Below, one piece after another: positions 52,417 to 61,906 of a stretch of 64,000 nucleotides of DNA (positions within the stretch are counted from its first letter, which is position 1; each line of letters starts with the position of its first letter). A program made the position numbers and the translations under genes. Under the pieces are notes generated by a model that saw only the letters and a program-made list of their open reading frames with translations, did not search any database and was not told the origin of the DNA. Source of the DNA: Microbulbifer sp. GL-2 (GTDB taxonomy: Bacteria > Pseudomonadota > Gammaproteobacteria > Pseudomonadales > Cellvibrionaceae); NCBI RefSeq assembly GCF_007183175.1, contig NZ_AP019807.1, positions 3,716,001 to 3,780,000 on the forward strand. Reading direction: 5' to 3'.

Positions 52417-53346
52417 ATGGAAAATCTTGTGTTCGCGCTATCAGTCACAGGGCCGATTTTCCTGATGATTATTGGCGGATACCTGCTCAAGTATAAAGGG
52501 ATAGTACGAGACAGCTTTATTGATGATGCCTCCAGGTTGGTTTTCCATGTCACCTTGCCGGCACTTCTGTTTATCAATATCTATTCATCCGATGCCAGCC
52601 CCTCCGAGGAAATACCCCTGCTCACAGCGGGGGTTCTCGGAACTTTCGCAATGCTGCCACTGGCCTGGTTACTGGCGCGACCGGTTGCTCCAATGGATCG
52701 CAGTGCCTTTATCCAGGGCGCCTTTCGAGGAAATGTGGCGATTGTCGGCCTCGCCTGGATCGAGAAAGCTTACGGCGAAGCTGGCGTTTCCAACTCTGCT
52801 GCGTTGGTCGCGGCGCTCACCATTCAGTTCAATGTTATCGCCGTCGCTCTTTTCGTGCTTTACAATAAGGACACAAAATTTAGCTGGCGATTGCTGGTGG
52901 GGGAGCTGGTTAAGAACCCCCTCATCCTCGGTGTTATCGCAGCCATTGTGTGTCGCATGTTGGCAGTCAGGCTACCGGAAGTAATACACGATACGATTCA
53001 GTATCTTGCATCTGTGAGTTTGCCGTTGGGGCTTATCTGTATCGGCGCGAGCATGAAAATGCGGACACTGATGCGTAGCTCCCCCACAGCGCTGGCAGCT
53101 TCGCTGTTTAAACTGGTGGCGGCCCCAGTCATTTGCCTGCTGATTGGCTTGTCACTGGGTATGTCTCCCGAGTACTTGGGATATTTGATTTTAATGACGG
53201 GCGCCCCCTGTGCTATTTCTGCATTTGTTATGGCCCACGCCATGGGTGGGAACAGTCAGCTTACAGCCAATATCGTGGGACTTAGCACATTACTCTCTGT
53301 TGTTACCGCCAGTATCGGGCTGGCGTTGCTTAAGGTGTACTTTTAA
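52417..53346 (+). CDS. AEC-family transporter
   Basis: A 309-residue membrane protein with ten predicted TM helices. N-terminal VTGPIFLMIIGGYLLKYKGI, then FRGNVAIVGLAWIEKAYGEA, LICIGASMKMRTLMRSSPTA and the conserved TGAPCAISAFVMAHAMGG near the end are typical of auxin-efflux-carrier-type transporters. In bacteria these carry organic acids or amino acids. Follows rmuC by six bases; its stop overlaps the next start (taATG). Confidence 0.88.
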   Translation: MENLVFALSVTGPIFLMIIGGYLLKYKGIVRDSFIDDASRLVFHVTLPALLFINIYSSDASPSEEIPLLTAGVLGTFAMLPLAWLLARPVAPMDRSAFIQGAFRGNVAIVGLAWIEKAYGEAGVSNSAALVAALTIQFNVIAVALFVLYNKDTKFSWRLLVGELVKNPLILGVIAAIVCRMLAVRLPEVIHDTIQYLASVSLPLGLICIGASMKMRTLMRSSPTALAASLFKLVAAPVICLLIGLSLGMSPEYLGYLILMTGAPCAISAFVMAHAMGGNSQLTANIVGLSTLLSVVTASIGLALLKVYF

Positions 53347-53810
53347 TGACCGTTTTCCCAACCTGGTTGCTTATTTTTGCAGCAGTAATCATTTTTGTCC
53401 TCGCCGTTGCAGCTGGTTATTACTTGCGCAAACTGTCAGTAGCGCAAAACAAACAGGCTGAGCAACTGGCTGAACTGGAGCAAGCAGCTGAAGACCAGCG
53501 CCAAAGAGTAAATGACAGTATCCAGATTATTGCGCGTACATTGCTGGATGATGGAGTAGGGCTTACGGAGGCCTCAATCCGTATTCGAGTTTTGCTGGAT
53601 GCTCTACAGGTTGAAGATAAAGTACGTGAGGAGTTTGTTGCTTTTTATACAATCGCTGAAAAAACCAGCCATATCCCGATATTAAAAGATTGGAAAGCTT
53701 TACCGCGTAAAGAGCAATTTCAGTTTGAATTAGAAATGGCGCAAATAGAGGCAGACTATAAGGACTTTGCGATAGATGCTGCTAAGCGTATCTTGGGTCG
53801 TTCTTTTTAA
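53346..53810 (+). CDS. DUF2489 family protein
   Basis: A 154-residue protein with one N-terminal TM (WLLIFAAVIIFVLAVAAGYY), a short coiled coil and a conserved region NDSIQIIARTLLDDGVGLTE and ASIRIRVLLDALQ...FVAFYTIAEKTSHIPIL, which matches DUF2489. Function unknown. Coupled to the AEC transporter by a one-base overlap. Confidence 0.85.
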   Translation: MTVFPTWLLIFAAVIIFVLAVAAGYYLRKLSVAQNKQAEQLAELEQAAEDQRQRVNDSIQIIARTLLDDGVGLTEASIRIRVLLDALQVEDKVREEFVAFYTIAEKTSHIPILKDWKALPRKEQFQFELEMAQIEADYKDFAIDAAKRILGRSF

Positions 53811-54105
53811 GGTTCATTAGATCGTTGATCTTTTGAAATGTGAATTTGTAAATCAATAGGCAGGAAACTGCCTGTTGTTAAAGAGCACAGCCTTTTGACT
53901 TTTATGCATTAGTGATTGTGATCTTGGCATCTATTTATATTATTTCGACATGACTTGTTCTGGGTTTAACGATCTTAGCTTTACAGGGCGGCCAAATTGG
54001 TACTTTTAATGTAAGCGGTACATAAACTACATAGATAACGGTTCACCATTGATTCTCGCGGGCGCCGCGAGTGATTGAAGAACCTTTAGGCTTGAGCGAC
54101 CTCTA
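53811..54105. other. Gap with a dispersed repeat arm
   Basis: Convergent-gene spacer. gtaagcggtacataaac at 54011-54027 repeats one arm of the inverted repeat at 12313-12360. A short stem caggaaactgcctg is near 53860. No gene. Confidence 0.5.
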
Positions 54106-55668
54106 TCACACAATCTCGGCGTGGTGTTGGGCGGCAAGTTGTTTCAGGGTCACCCGGTCAACTTTGCCGGCAGAGTTGATGGGCATTTCATCCAGGAACA
54201 CGATCTCTTCCGGCGCTTTGTAGCCGATCTGTTGGCGAACAAAGACGATAAGCTCAGATTCTTGTGGGGGCTCGGCACCCTCAACCAATGTCACATAGGC
54301 CCGAACATTCTCCCCATGGATCAGGTCGTGGATCCCAACCACGCCAGCTTCGGCGACGGCGGGATGTTCCATGAGGGCGCCCTCTACCTCCTGTGGGCTG
54401 ATATTGGAGCCGTCATGGATGATGATTTGCTTGCTGCGGCCGCGGAACCAGAAGAAATTATCTTCGTCTCGGTACATGATATCGCCTGTGTCGAGCCAGC
54501 CATCCTGGATAGTTTCGGCGGTGGCGTCCGGCCGATTCCAGTAGAAGTTCATGTTTGCCGGCGATTTCACCCACAATCTGCCTTCCTGCCCGACAGGCAC
54601 CTCCCGGCCGGCATTATCGCGCAGTTTGCCGGTGTAGCCCGAACAGATCTGCCCGAGGGAATTGAACTTACGGCCGCACGACGGGTTGTTGAAAATCGAC
54701 ATGCCCGTCTCGCTCATGCCATAACCTTCAGAGATGGGGAAGCCGGTCAGCTCGGTGAAGTCTCGATCGAGTTCTGGTGAGATCTTGTCGCCACCGCAGC
54801 CGCAAATACGTAGGGAAGCGAAGTCAGCGTGAATGGCGCCGGGTGTGCGCACCAGGGAAAGCAGGGCGGCCGGCAGTATGGCAAGGATGGTGGGGCGTTC
54901 GGCGCGGATAAAGTCGAGCTCGCTGCCGGGTTCGAGGCTACGCGCTTCGGCAACGCGGGCACCGGTCGCCAGCGCAGCGAAAGTGCAAAGGAAACCTACG
55001 GTATGGGATATCGAGCAGGCCGGCATCATGGCGTCATCGGCGTTCATTTCGTAGCTTTTAGCCTGAGTAGCCAATTGCCAGCCAAGGGTTTCGCGGCTCA
55101 GTGTTACCCCCTTTGGCTTGCCCGTGCTGCCAGATGTGAAAAAGATGATGGCAGGCGCGGCGTCATCGGGCGGGGTCGGCACCGATGCAGGCGTGGCGGT
55201 GGTGAGCGTGGCGAAGTTTCTTTCGCTGCTGCTGTGGTCGTCGCTGTACCTGATGACGCCCAATGGCAGCGAACCGGCCCGTTTACTCTCGGTCAGGTCA
55301 CCGTCCCGCTCTTCATGGGAGAGCAGGGCGGCCGCCTCGGTCACGCCCAACGCATGGTCGATTTCTGGGGCTGTGTAGCGATAGTTGAGTGGTGTTGCCA
55401 CCAGGCCGGCCTTAAAGCAGGCCAGGTAGTGGATCACCAGATCCACCCGGTTCGGCATCAGCGATGCGAGCCTGTCGCCGGTTCTCAGGCCTAAAGCCAG
55501 ATAGTTTCCGGCGAGACAATCGCTGGCCTCGTCAAGTTCGCGCCAGGAGAAACGCTTGACGGCGGATACCAGTGCCTCTTGATCGGCCTTGTTTACTAGG
55601 CCGAATTTTAGTATGTCCGCCAAGCTGACGGGTCTCTCCAGAGGTTGGCCAGAAGTCGGCATGACCAA
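54106..55668 (-). CDS. AMP-forming acyl-CoA synthetase / ligase
   Basis: A 520-residue ANL-superfamily enzyme. The P-loop is AIIFFTSGSTGKPKGVTLS (A3 motif), then SEGYGMSETGMS (A5), GWLDTGDIMYRDEDNFFWFR and GRSKQIIIHDGSNISPQEVE (A7-A8) and PINSAGKVDRVTL with the A10 catalytic lysine. It activates a carboxylic acid with ATP and CoA. The substrate is unknown; no pathway genes adjoin. Start ATG 55668. Confidence 0.92.
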   Translation of the reverse strand: MVMPTSGQPLERPVSLADILKFGLVNKADQEALVSAVKRFSWRELDEASDCLAGNYLALGLRTGDRLASLMPNRVDLVIHYLACFKAGLVATPLNYRYTAPEIDHALGVTEAAALLSHEERDGDLTESKRAGSLPLGVIRYSDDHSSSERNFATLTTATPASVPTPPDDAAPAIIFFTSGSTGKPKGVTLSRETLGWQLATQAKSYEMNADDAMMPACSISHTVGFLCTFAALATGARVAEARSLEPGSELDFIRAERPTILAILPAALLSLVRTPGAIHADFASLRICGCGGDKISPELDRDFTELTGFPISEGYGMSETGMSIFNNPSCGRKFNSLGQICSGYTGKLRDNAGREVPVGQEGRLWVKSPANMNFYWNRPDATAETIQDGWLDTGDIMYRDEDNFFWFRGRSKQIIIHDGSNISPQEVEGALMEHPAVAEAGVVGIHDLIHGENVRAYVTLVEGAEPPQESELIVFVRQQIGYKAPEEIVFLDEMPINSAGKVDRVTLKQLAAQHHAEIV

Positions 55669-56392
55669 GTTCCTCTACTGACTGTGTCGTTCGGCAAAAC
55701 CGGGCACCAAGGCGGCGAATGTGCGGGAATCCGGCCGCAAACAGATTCCTCGAAATCCGTTGCTGTTTGTATAAGCCTTTTGAGAATAGCCCTCTCGCTC
55801 ACCATGTATGTTTGGGTTGAGGGGAGATTCTGGGTTTGCCGCAGGAAAACGCCAAAAACTGTTCGTAGTAGTCTTCTTCCTGTCCCTCTACCTTCTCCAC
55901 TTCAGGTCTTGATGCTGTTTTTCGTGAGTGTGTTTTCCGTGAATGGGGATGTCCTTTCCAGTGTTGTTACGCCAGCCTGAGAGCCTAGCCTCAATGCACG
56001 CAATGCAGTTCAGTCTCAAATCTCGCAGTAAAGCAATCGCCGCAACCACAAAAACGAATGACCTCAATATCAAAGGAGGGAATATCGATTTTTCCGCCCT
56101 GTTGTTGATACATGGCGCCTTGTGCACCTGCAGTTAGAATCAGAACACCGGCACCTTCCAGCAGGAAAAAGCGGGCGATATCCTTTAATCTGATAGTTCG
56201 GATCAAGCGGTAGTTTGAGTGCTCGAGAAAGCCTATTTTAGTTTTATCGTCGAGCCAGTCTGATGGGCAATGGATCAGCCGGAGGGTTTGGCGGTACTTA
56301 GGATCCCGTTCTCTACTGACTCACCCGCAGCGGAAGACATCATTATCGTGCCTCTGTCGGGTTTAACCCACATTTGCTGAAGGTAGTGCACC
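55669..56392. other. Gap with a decayed kinase
   Basis: Contains the PfkB remnant at 55991-56290. Other open frames here, such as 55645-55980, have no motifs. Promoter of the minus-strand synthetase is presumably at about 55680-55800. Confidence 0.5.
55991..56290 (-). pseudogene. PfkB-family sugar kinase remnant
   Basis: Minus-strand translation FLLEGAGVLILTAGAQGAMY, QQQGGKIDIPSFDIEVI and RFCGCGDCFTARF is the C-terminal part of PfkB kinases, where the normal anion-hole signature is DTTGCGDAFTAGF. The catalytic Asp is retained (GCGD), but D-T-T is replaced by R-F-C and the ends are missing. Upstream LDDKTKIGFLEHSNYRLIRT may belong to it. Not functional. Confidence 0.68.
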
Positions 56393-57271
56393 TTGCCATC
56401 CACGCATAAAAGCCATTCTCTGGGTGTTGGACTAGCTCTTGTCGGCGGAGTGTTGATGGGCTGTATTGGCATTGCCGGTAAATTGGGTGCCGGCGCGGGC
56501 CTCAGCCCCTTTCTGCTATTGGCTGCGCAGGTCTCACTACTTGCCCCATTGGCGGGGATATTTCTCCTGGTGCGGCAAGGATTGGTGGGAATAAAGCCAG
56601 TGAGCCCGCGGATCCTAGTCGTTCGTTCAGTATCAGGGTTTATCTATTTCGCTGCTTTCTACGGGGCATTGAAGGGAATACCGATCGCCGACGCGCTGGT
56701 GCTGGAAAGCACGAACCCATTCTTCGCTATGTTGATGGCCAAGGTATTCCTGGGCCACCGGGTTAGTACCGGAACTATCTGCCTGGCGGTATTGGCATTC
56801 CTTGGTGTATGTCTCATCTTGCTCCAACACAGTGCCCAGGGCATTTTGAACCCTTACTCACTTCTCGCTCTGCTGGCGGGAGTAGCGCGTGCCGCAGGCA
56901 GTGTCGCAACAGGTGTCGCAGGCCGGACCGAACCGCCCGAACGCATTATGTTCTATTACGCTGTTGGGATGTTGGTGTTTAGCGCGTCTATTGTCACCTG
57001 GGAGGGCGCACTGGTGGAAACATCATCGCTATGGATTCTCGCAATTCCTGCGCTGCTGTTCGTCCCGCAGAATCTTGCTTACACGATTGCTAACCGTATC
57101 GTGCCTGCCTACCTCGTAGGGGCGCTCTTTTACAGTGCGATCATCGTCGGTGTGTTAGCCGATCGATTTATATTCAGTACTGAATTCGGCATCCGTGGCG
57201 TGATCGGTATGGTAATTACGGTTGCAGCTGGGCTCGGGTTGGCCTGGTTACGGTCGAAAGAGTCCGAGTAA
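56393..57271 (+). CDS. EamA/DMT-family transporter
   Basis: A 292-residue membrane protein with ten TM helices in two EamA halves (for example SLGVGLALVGGVLMGCIGIA and, in the second half, LWILAIPALLFVPQNLAYTI). The G-I-P-I-A-D-A-L-V-L-E-S-T-N-P segment is the usual DMT feature after helix 4. The TTG start at 56393 is the best available for the first helix. Exports an unknown metabolite. Confidence 0.86.
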   Translation: MPSTHKSHSLGVGLALVGGVLMGCIGIAGKLGAGAGLSPFLLLAAQVSLLAPLAGIFLLVRQGLVGIKPVSPRILVVRSVSGFIYFAAFYGALKGIPIADALVLESTNPFFAMLMAKVFLGHRVSTGTICLAVLAFLGVCLILLQHSAQGILNPYSLLALLAGVARAAGSVATGVAGRTEPPERIMFYYAVGMLVFSASIVTWEGALVETSSLWILAIPALLFVPQNLAYTIANRIVPAYLVGALFYSAIIVGVLADRFIFSTEFGIRGVIGMVITVAAGLGLAWLRSKESE

Positions 57272-57519
57272 TAATCAGACGTTAGGCATCCCGGTGCCAG
57301 AAAAGTGTCTAGACGCTTAGCAGCACGTATTCAGGGCACCCATAGATTAAGAGAGGTATAAATACACCTCGATTATTACCGCAACTAGTTTTGACTTCCG
57401 GAAAGCAAACGCTGGTAATCATGTGAACCATGTCCCCAGCGTTTGCTCAACAGAATGTAGGCGATCTTACCAGATCGTAGGTGAGAGTTGTATTTAGAGT
57501 ACTAGGATGCCATCGCTGA

Positions 57520-57702
57520 ATGCCAAGTCATGGAAGGCTTAAAGGGTTGTCTCGTCAACAAATAAATATGGCTATTCAACGGATGTCTGCCTTCTTGCAG
57601 GCAGCATCGTCATATAAAGATTTGCATACAGAAGTATTTGGGGAGACCTTTTTAATCAAGGTTCCCGACGGTCATATTATTCGAGTTTCATCGGCAGATT
57701 AA
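57520..57702 (+). CDS. Small hypothetical protein
   Basis: A 60-residue open frame, MPSHGRLKGLSRQQINMAIQ ... TFLIKVPDGHIIRVSSAD. Composition and codon use look coding, and a hairpin terminator follows at 57735-57754. No family recognised; an internal ATG at 57568 is possible. Confidence 0.5.
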   Translation: MPSHGRLKGLSRQQINMAIQRMSAFLQAASSYKDLHTEVFGETFLIKVPDGHIIRVSSAD

Positions 57703-57734
57703 AGTCGGCAAGATTACTTGCAAGGATAAATTAC

Positions 57735-57754
57735 GCCACATTTTTCGGTGTGGC
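57735..57754. terminator. Terminator hairpin
   Basis: gccaca tttttcgg tgtggc, followed by T-rich sequence (ttatctcattattatatttttt). Lies between the small + strand gene and the convergent transporter. Confidence 0.75.
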
Positions 57755-57876
57755 TTATCTCATTATTATATTTTTTTAACTAAAGCTGGAAATCTCAATG
57801 CTACTTTACGTGACCCTTGGTTTAAAATATTTAGAAGAGTATTCCAGGCAAGTTGATGTTGCAAGAGGTTGACCGG

Positions 57877-59160
57877 TTACTCAAAAAAACGCCAATAAAT
57901 AAAGTAACAGCTAAACCCTATCATTAGGCCCAGGCAGGTATAAGTATAAACTAAATACCATCCTTTTAGATGGTGCTCTTTTGGTATCCATTTCCCATTC
58001 ATAACCAAAACATTCAGTAATGCAAAAATCGGTGCGCAAACGAAGGATAATGTCGTCACAAAATCGATCAGATTTTTTAACTGATTCGCAAACAGGGAAA
58101 TGATAAACCAGCTGATGATGCTCAGGGTGATTAAGACTGTTAGATAGATTCTCTTCTCAGAAATCTTGCCATGGGCTGAATTTTTCAGGGCGTTTCGCCA
58201 AACTTGAGGGAATCCATCGGATACCGCAAATGTTGTTGAAAAAAGTGCGATAAAACAGATGATACTGATTGTTAAGTGGCTCCAGTCTCCTAGGGACTCA
58301 GTATAAATACTGATGAGCTGCCCGGCAAAAATTCCTGCAGATTGGGAAAGTTCAATATTTTTCCCAAACATGATTAGTGCCCCCAGCCAAACAAATATGA
58401 TCGCTAAAAGCAGGCTGGTGAAGTATCCGACTTTAAAGTCAAATACAAGACTCTTTTTGGAGGTTTCTCTTTCTGATTGCTCCTTAATTTTTCGTTCAGA
58501 CCAAATAGAGTGCCAAACAGAAACTTCGATCGAAGTTGGCATCCAGCCGACCAGGGCAACGATAAATGCGATGCTCATGGAGGGGGATAGTTCGGGTATC
58601 AATTGAGTGTTAGCGGGAAGGAAGCCGTATTGAGATATTGCAGCAATGAGCGTAATCAAGCTGGCGATAGCTAATAAAAGCACCATCCACTTTAAGCTCT
58701 CATTAAGCCATTTAAATTGGCCGGCAGCTAATATTCCACATGTGGTTATGAGGATAACAGCAGACCATTCTGAGATGTTTAAAATGCTCCCAAATAGGTT
58801 TAACGCTAAGGCGGCAGTGATAATCGTCACCGCCGCTTGGACAAAGAACATTGTAAGTAATGTGAGTGCTAGATAACTATAAAAGCCCCACCGGCTATGT
58901 TTTCTATACCCCTCCAGCAAGCTCTCGCCGGTTACAGCAGCATATTCTGGTCCGATTTTAAAAAAAGGGTATTTGATTAAATGTGCAAGAAAAATAAACC
59001 CGATTAAAGCAAAAGCGTAATCTGCTCCAGCGCGAGTTGATTGTACAATATGAGATACGCCAATACTGCTGGCTGCCCAAATGATTCCAGGCCCCAAATT
59101 TGAGAAAGTGCGTTTAAATACATCCATTAAACTAGAACTGCTCAGAATGGTGTTGTTCAA
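57877..59160 (-). CDS. Nramp-like divalent-metal/solute transporter
   Basis: A 427-residue protein with eleven predicted TM helices. N-terminal SNLGPGIIWAASSIGVSHIV matches the Nramp helix-1 region (LGPGll...a.iGaSHlv). The canonical D-P-G-N metal motif is not present, so metal specificity is doubtful and it may belong to an Nramp-related solute transporter branch. Its 5' end overlaps the LysR gene by 29 bases, so both are on one transcript. Possibly imports the substrate of the divergent amidohydrolase operon. Confidence 0.8.
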   Translation of the reverse strand: MNNTILSSSSLMDVFKRTFSNLGPGIIWAASSIGVSHIVQSTRAGADYAFALIGFIFLAHLIKYPFFKIGPEYAAVTGESLLEGYRKHSRWGFYSYLALTLLTMFFVQAAVTIITAALALNLFGSILNISEWSAVILITTCGILAAGQFKWLNESLKWMVLLLAIASLITLIAAISQYGFLPANTQLIPELSPSMSIAFIVALVGWMPTSIEVSVWHSIWSERKIKEQSERETSKKSLVFDFKVGYFTSLLLAIIFVWLGALIMFGKNIELSQSAGIFAGQLISIYTESLGDWSHLTISIICFIALFSTTFAVSDGFPQVWRNALKNSAHGKISEKRIYLTVLITLSIISWFIISLFANQLKNLIDFVTTLSFVCAPIFALLNVLVMNGKWIPKEHHLKGWYLVYTYTCLGLMIGFSCYFIYWRFFE

Positions 59161-60037
59161 AGTGGCTTTTGGCTACATCGATAAAGGTTTTGACTTTCAA
59201 GGAAAGTTCACAGCGATGAGGGTATAGCGCAAAGACTGTCAGCGGTTTTATTGTGAACTCGGGCAAAATCTCAATTAGCTGACCAGATTCGACATAAGAT
59301 TTGACGGAATAGAAGGGGGCTTGAATAATGCCTTGGCCTTCAGCGGCGGCTTCATTTAGCAGTCTCCCGCTATTAGATTGCCACGCCCAGGGTAGTTTGA
59401 TTTTCTTGATTTCTTCTTTTTCTCGAAATAGCCAGTGGTCGCCACGAATACTGTGGTTGAAGAACAGTAACTGATGTTTTTTTAGCGACTCCATGTTTTC
59501 AGGTAGGCCATTTCTCTTAATGTAAGTATCATTTGCCCAAAGCGCCAGTTTAGTCTTTGCGACTGACTGAACGATATAGCTTGAGTCGGGTAATTCTGGC
59601 GCAATCCTAAAAACGAGATCGATTTTATTGTCGAGTAAATCGAGAGGATCATTACTGAGATGAAAATCGAGAAATACTTGTGGGTAAAGCTCGCGATAAT
59701 TTGCGATCAGGCTAGAGAAGTATTGACTGCCCAGTTCGATACTGGTCGATATCGACAGCTTCCCTTTGGGTTCTTGGTTGTACTCTGACATCGCCTGATC
59801 GGCTGCGTTAAGCTTTTTCAGTATCGGTGAAATTTGTTTATAGTAATTTTCACCTGCTTCAGTTATTGATACTTTGCGTGTGTTACGCATCACCAATAGG
59901 CAGCCCAGATCTTCTTCTAGTTGCTTAATGTACTTGCCAACCATTGCTGCGGAAATACCGAGCTCACGAGCAGCAGCCGCAAAGTTCTGCTTTTCACATA
60001 CCAGGCAGTATGCCTCAAGCGCGTGTAATTTATTCAT
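59132..60037 (-). CDS. LysR-family transcriptional regulator
   Basis: A 301-residue regulator. N-terminal winged HTH MNKLHALEAYCLVCEKQNFA, AAARELGISAAMVGKYIKQL, followed by the LysR effector-binding domain (GKLSISTSIELGSQYFSSLI..., IDLVFRIAPELPDSSYIVQS). Divergent from the amidohydrolase gene across 186 bases with a palindromic operator candidate at 60093-60112. It probably controls both the transporter behind it and the divergent operon. Confidence 0.93.
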   Translation of the reverse strand: MNKLHALEAYCLVCEKQNFAAAARELGISAAMVGKYIKQLEEDLGCLLVMRNTRKVSITEAGENYYKQISPILKKLNAADQAMSEYNQEPKGKLSISTSIELGSQYFSSLIANYRELYPQVFLDFHLSNDPLDLLDNKIDLVFRIAPELPDSSYIVQSVAKTKLALWANDTYIKRNGLPENMESLKKHQLLFFNHSIRGDHWLFREKEEIKKIKLPWAWQSNSGRLLNEAAAEGQGIIQAPFYSVKSYVESGQLIEILPEFTIKPLTVFALYPHRCELSLKVKTFIDVAKSHFEQHHSEQF

Positions 60038-60092
60038 TGACTTCCTCGCGGCTGGTCAGCCTCTCTTCTTGCGTAGGTTGGCTGATCGATGG

Positions 60093-60112
60093 AGTATACT
60101 GATAAGTATACT
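60093..60112. promoter_or_regulatory. Candidate LysR operator
   Basis: agtatact gata agtatact: two identical, self-complementary octamers separated by four bases, 56 bases upstream of the LysR start in the divergent promoter region. A second palindrome-like ataaactt...aagt follows. The shape suits a LysR dimer site, but binding is not shown. Confidence 0.6.
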
Positions 60113-60223
60113 AAACTTATAGTTTATACACAATAAACTAATATAACATTTAAAGTGTTCGCCATCTGGCGCAAAATGACGTGATTAGCTTTATAGTCCC
60201 CTAAACTCCCACTAGATAAGTCC

Positions 60224-61891
60224 ATGAATATAAAAAGAATATTTACCCTGGTAGTTTTATTCATTACATATACCAGCTATGCATTTGCAGCGGAAGATAA
60301 GCCAGAACGAGTCCTGCTTATTAATGCCAATGTAGTGGATGTTAAGTCGCTTAAAATCGATGAAAAGCAATCAATCCTTATCGAAGGCGATAGGATTAAA
60401 AGAATCTTTTCAACGAAAAAGCTCTCAAAAATGAGGGACGCGAGTGTTGTCGATTTAAACGGAAAGTTCGTCATTCCGGGTCTAATAGACGCTCATGTTC
60501 ACCATGCTACCGATCCAGATAGCTGGGATAAGCTGTCGATCACTACGGAACGGCTACGCTATTTGCTCCGTGGTGGCGTCACGTCTGTGAGAGACATGGG
60601 TGGGGATGCCCGTGCCCTGGCCTACTTAAAACGCCAAGCTGAAGTCGACTCTATCGCTTCGCCTGATATCTACTTTTCAGTCATTATCGGTGGAGAAACC
60701 TTCTTCTCTGACCCGAGAACCATCGCATCTGCTAAGGGGCGTCAGCCTGGGCATACCGCCTGGATGAGAGCGGTAGGCGAGAATCCAGATTTCGACTCAA
60801 TAATGCTCCAAGCCAAAGGTGCTGGCGCAACAGGTATCAAGATATACGCAGATGTTGAAGCGGAGACGGTACCATTGCTTGCCAGTGCAGCTAAAAAACA
60901 TGGCCTAAAAGTCTGGTCACATGCCTATATTGGTCCTTCTAAACCTTTGCAAACTGTAAACGCTGGCGTAGAGACTATTTCACATGCTTCTGATATATCG
61001 GCACAGTTAGTTGATGACTTCAGGGAATGGCGAAGAAAAAATGCCAGCTTTGATGACTCAACCTGGGAAGAAATTCTACAAAAAGAAAGTTATTCAGATC
61101 TTTTTTATGCAATGAAAGAAAATGGGACCATTTTAGATGCAACACTCACTGTATTTGAAAAAAGAAATGACTTAAACGAAAAATACCGATTGCTTGACCA
61201 GCTTAGTACAAAAATGACACAGTTTGCCTATCAAAACGGCATTACTATAGCGGCCGGTACGGATGCATTCAGTGATCTTCAGAAGGACAATACACCGATG
61301 GTTCATCACGAGTTAAAGCTACTCGTGGGTGAGGTTGGTATGACGCCTTTGGAGGCAATTCAGGCAGCGACTTTAAACGCTGCAAAAGTGATAGGAATTG
61401 AAGACTCTGTCGGTAGTGTTGAAGTGGGAAAGAAAGCGAATCTGGTCGTGCTTTCAAAAAACCCTGAAGGAAATGTTGAAAATAGCAAGTCGATTGCCCA
61501 TGTTATAAAAAATGGTCGTTTTGTTTTTATTGGCGACGACCCGCAATTGCCTTTCTCTTCTTCGCGCGAAATGAACGGCACTGTTTGGTTGTCTGGCCAG
61601 ATTGGAAATCACCCTTCAACTTTGACGTTGGCGGGTGAAAGTCTGGAGGCTCAGATGCATCAAACCATGAAGAATATTGGTCAAGTTCTTGAAAGTAAAA
61701 ACCTGGGTTTTGAGGATGTCGTTAAATGCACTTTAATGCTCGCCGATATTGATGATTGGCCTGAAGCCAATAAAGCTTACGTTCAATACTTCAATGGGAA
61801 GATGCCTGCAAGAAGTGCTTTTGCAGCGAGCGGACTGGCGCTTGATGCCAAAGTGGAAGTGGAATGTATTGCTTCGCGAAGTGCTGATTAA
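60224..61891 (+). CDS. Exported amidohydrolase fused to a RidA (YjgF) domain
   Basis: A 555-residue protein with signal peptide (MNIKRIFTLVVLFITYTSYA, cut near FAAED). The amidohydrolase domain (about 30-430) has the metal site IPGLIDAHVHHATDPDSW (H-x-H), GVTSVRDMGG, VWSHAYIG, TISHASDIS and the catalytic AAGTDAFSD. From about 440 a complete Rid domain follows: GTVWLSGQIGNHPSTLTLAG, EDVVKCTLMLADIDDWPEAN and MPARSAFAASGLALDAKVEV, keeping the active Arg in PARSA and the Glu in VEVECIA of RidA imine hydrolases. A periplasmic hydrolase coupled to an enamine/imine deaminase is suggested. The substrate is unknown. Confidence 0.9.
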   Translation: MNIKRIFTLVVLFITYTSYAFAAEDKPERVLLINANVVDVKSLKIDEKQSILIEGDRIKRIFSTKKLSKMRDASVVDLNGKFVIPGLIDAHVHHATDPDSWDKLSITTERLRYLLRGGVTSVRDMGGDARALAYLKRQAEVDSIASPDIYFSVIIGGETFFSDPRTIASAKGRQPGHTAWMRAVGENPDFDSIMLQAKGAGATGIKIYADVEAETVPLLASAAKKHGLKVWSHAYIGPSKPLQTVNAGVETISHASDISAQLVDDFREWRRKNASFDDSTWEEILQKESYSDLFYAMKENGTILDATLTVFEKRNDLNEKYRLLDQLSTKMTQFAYQNGITIAAGTDAFSDLQKDNTPMVHHELKLLVGEVGMTPLEAIQAATLNAAKVIGIEDSVGSVEVGKKANLVVLSKNPEGNVENSKSIAHVIKNGRFVFIGDDPQLPFSSSREMNGTVWLSGQIGNHPSTLTLAGESLEAQMHQTMKNIGQVLESKNLGFEDVVKCTLMLADIDDWPEANKAYVQYFNGKMPARSAFAASGLALDAKVEVECIASRSAD

Positions 61892-61906
61892 TTCCGGGAT
61901 GACTTT

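Noticed and set aside
57877..59160. Firm call as a manganese transporter MntH
   Set aside because: The canonical DPGN metal motif is absent in helix 1, so only an Nramp-like label is supported.
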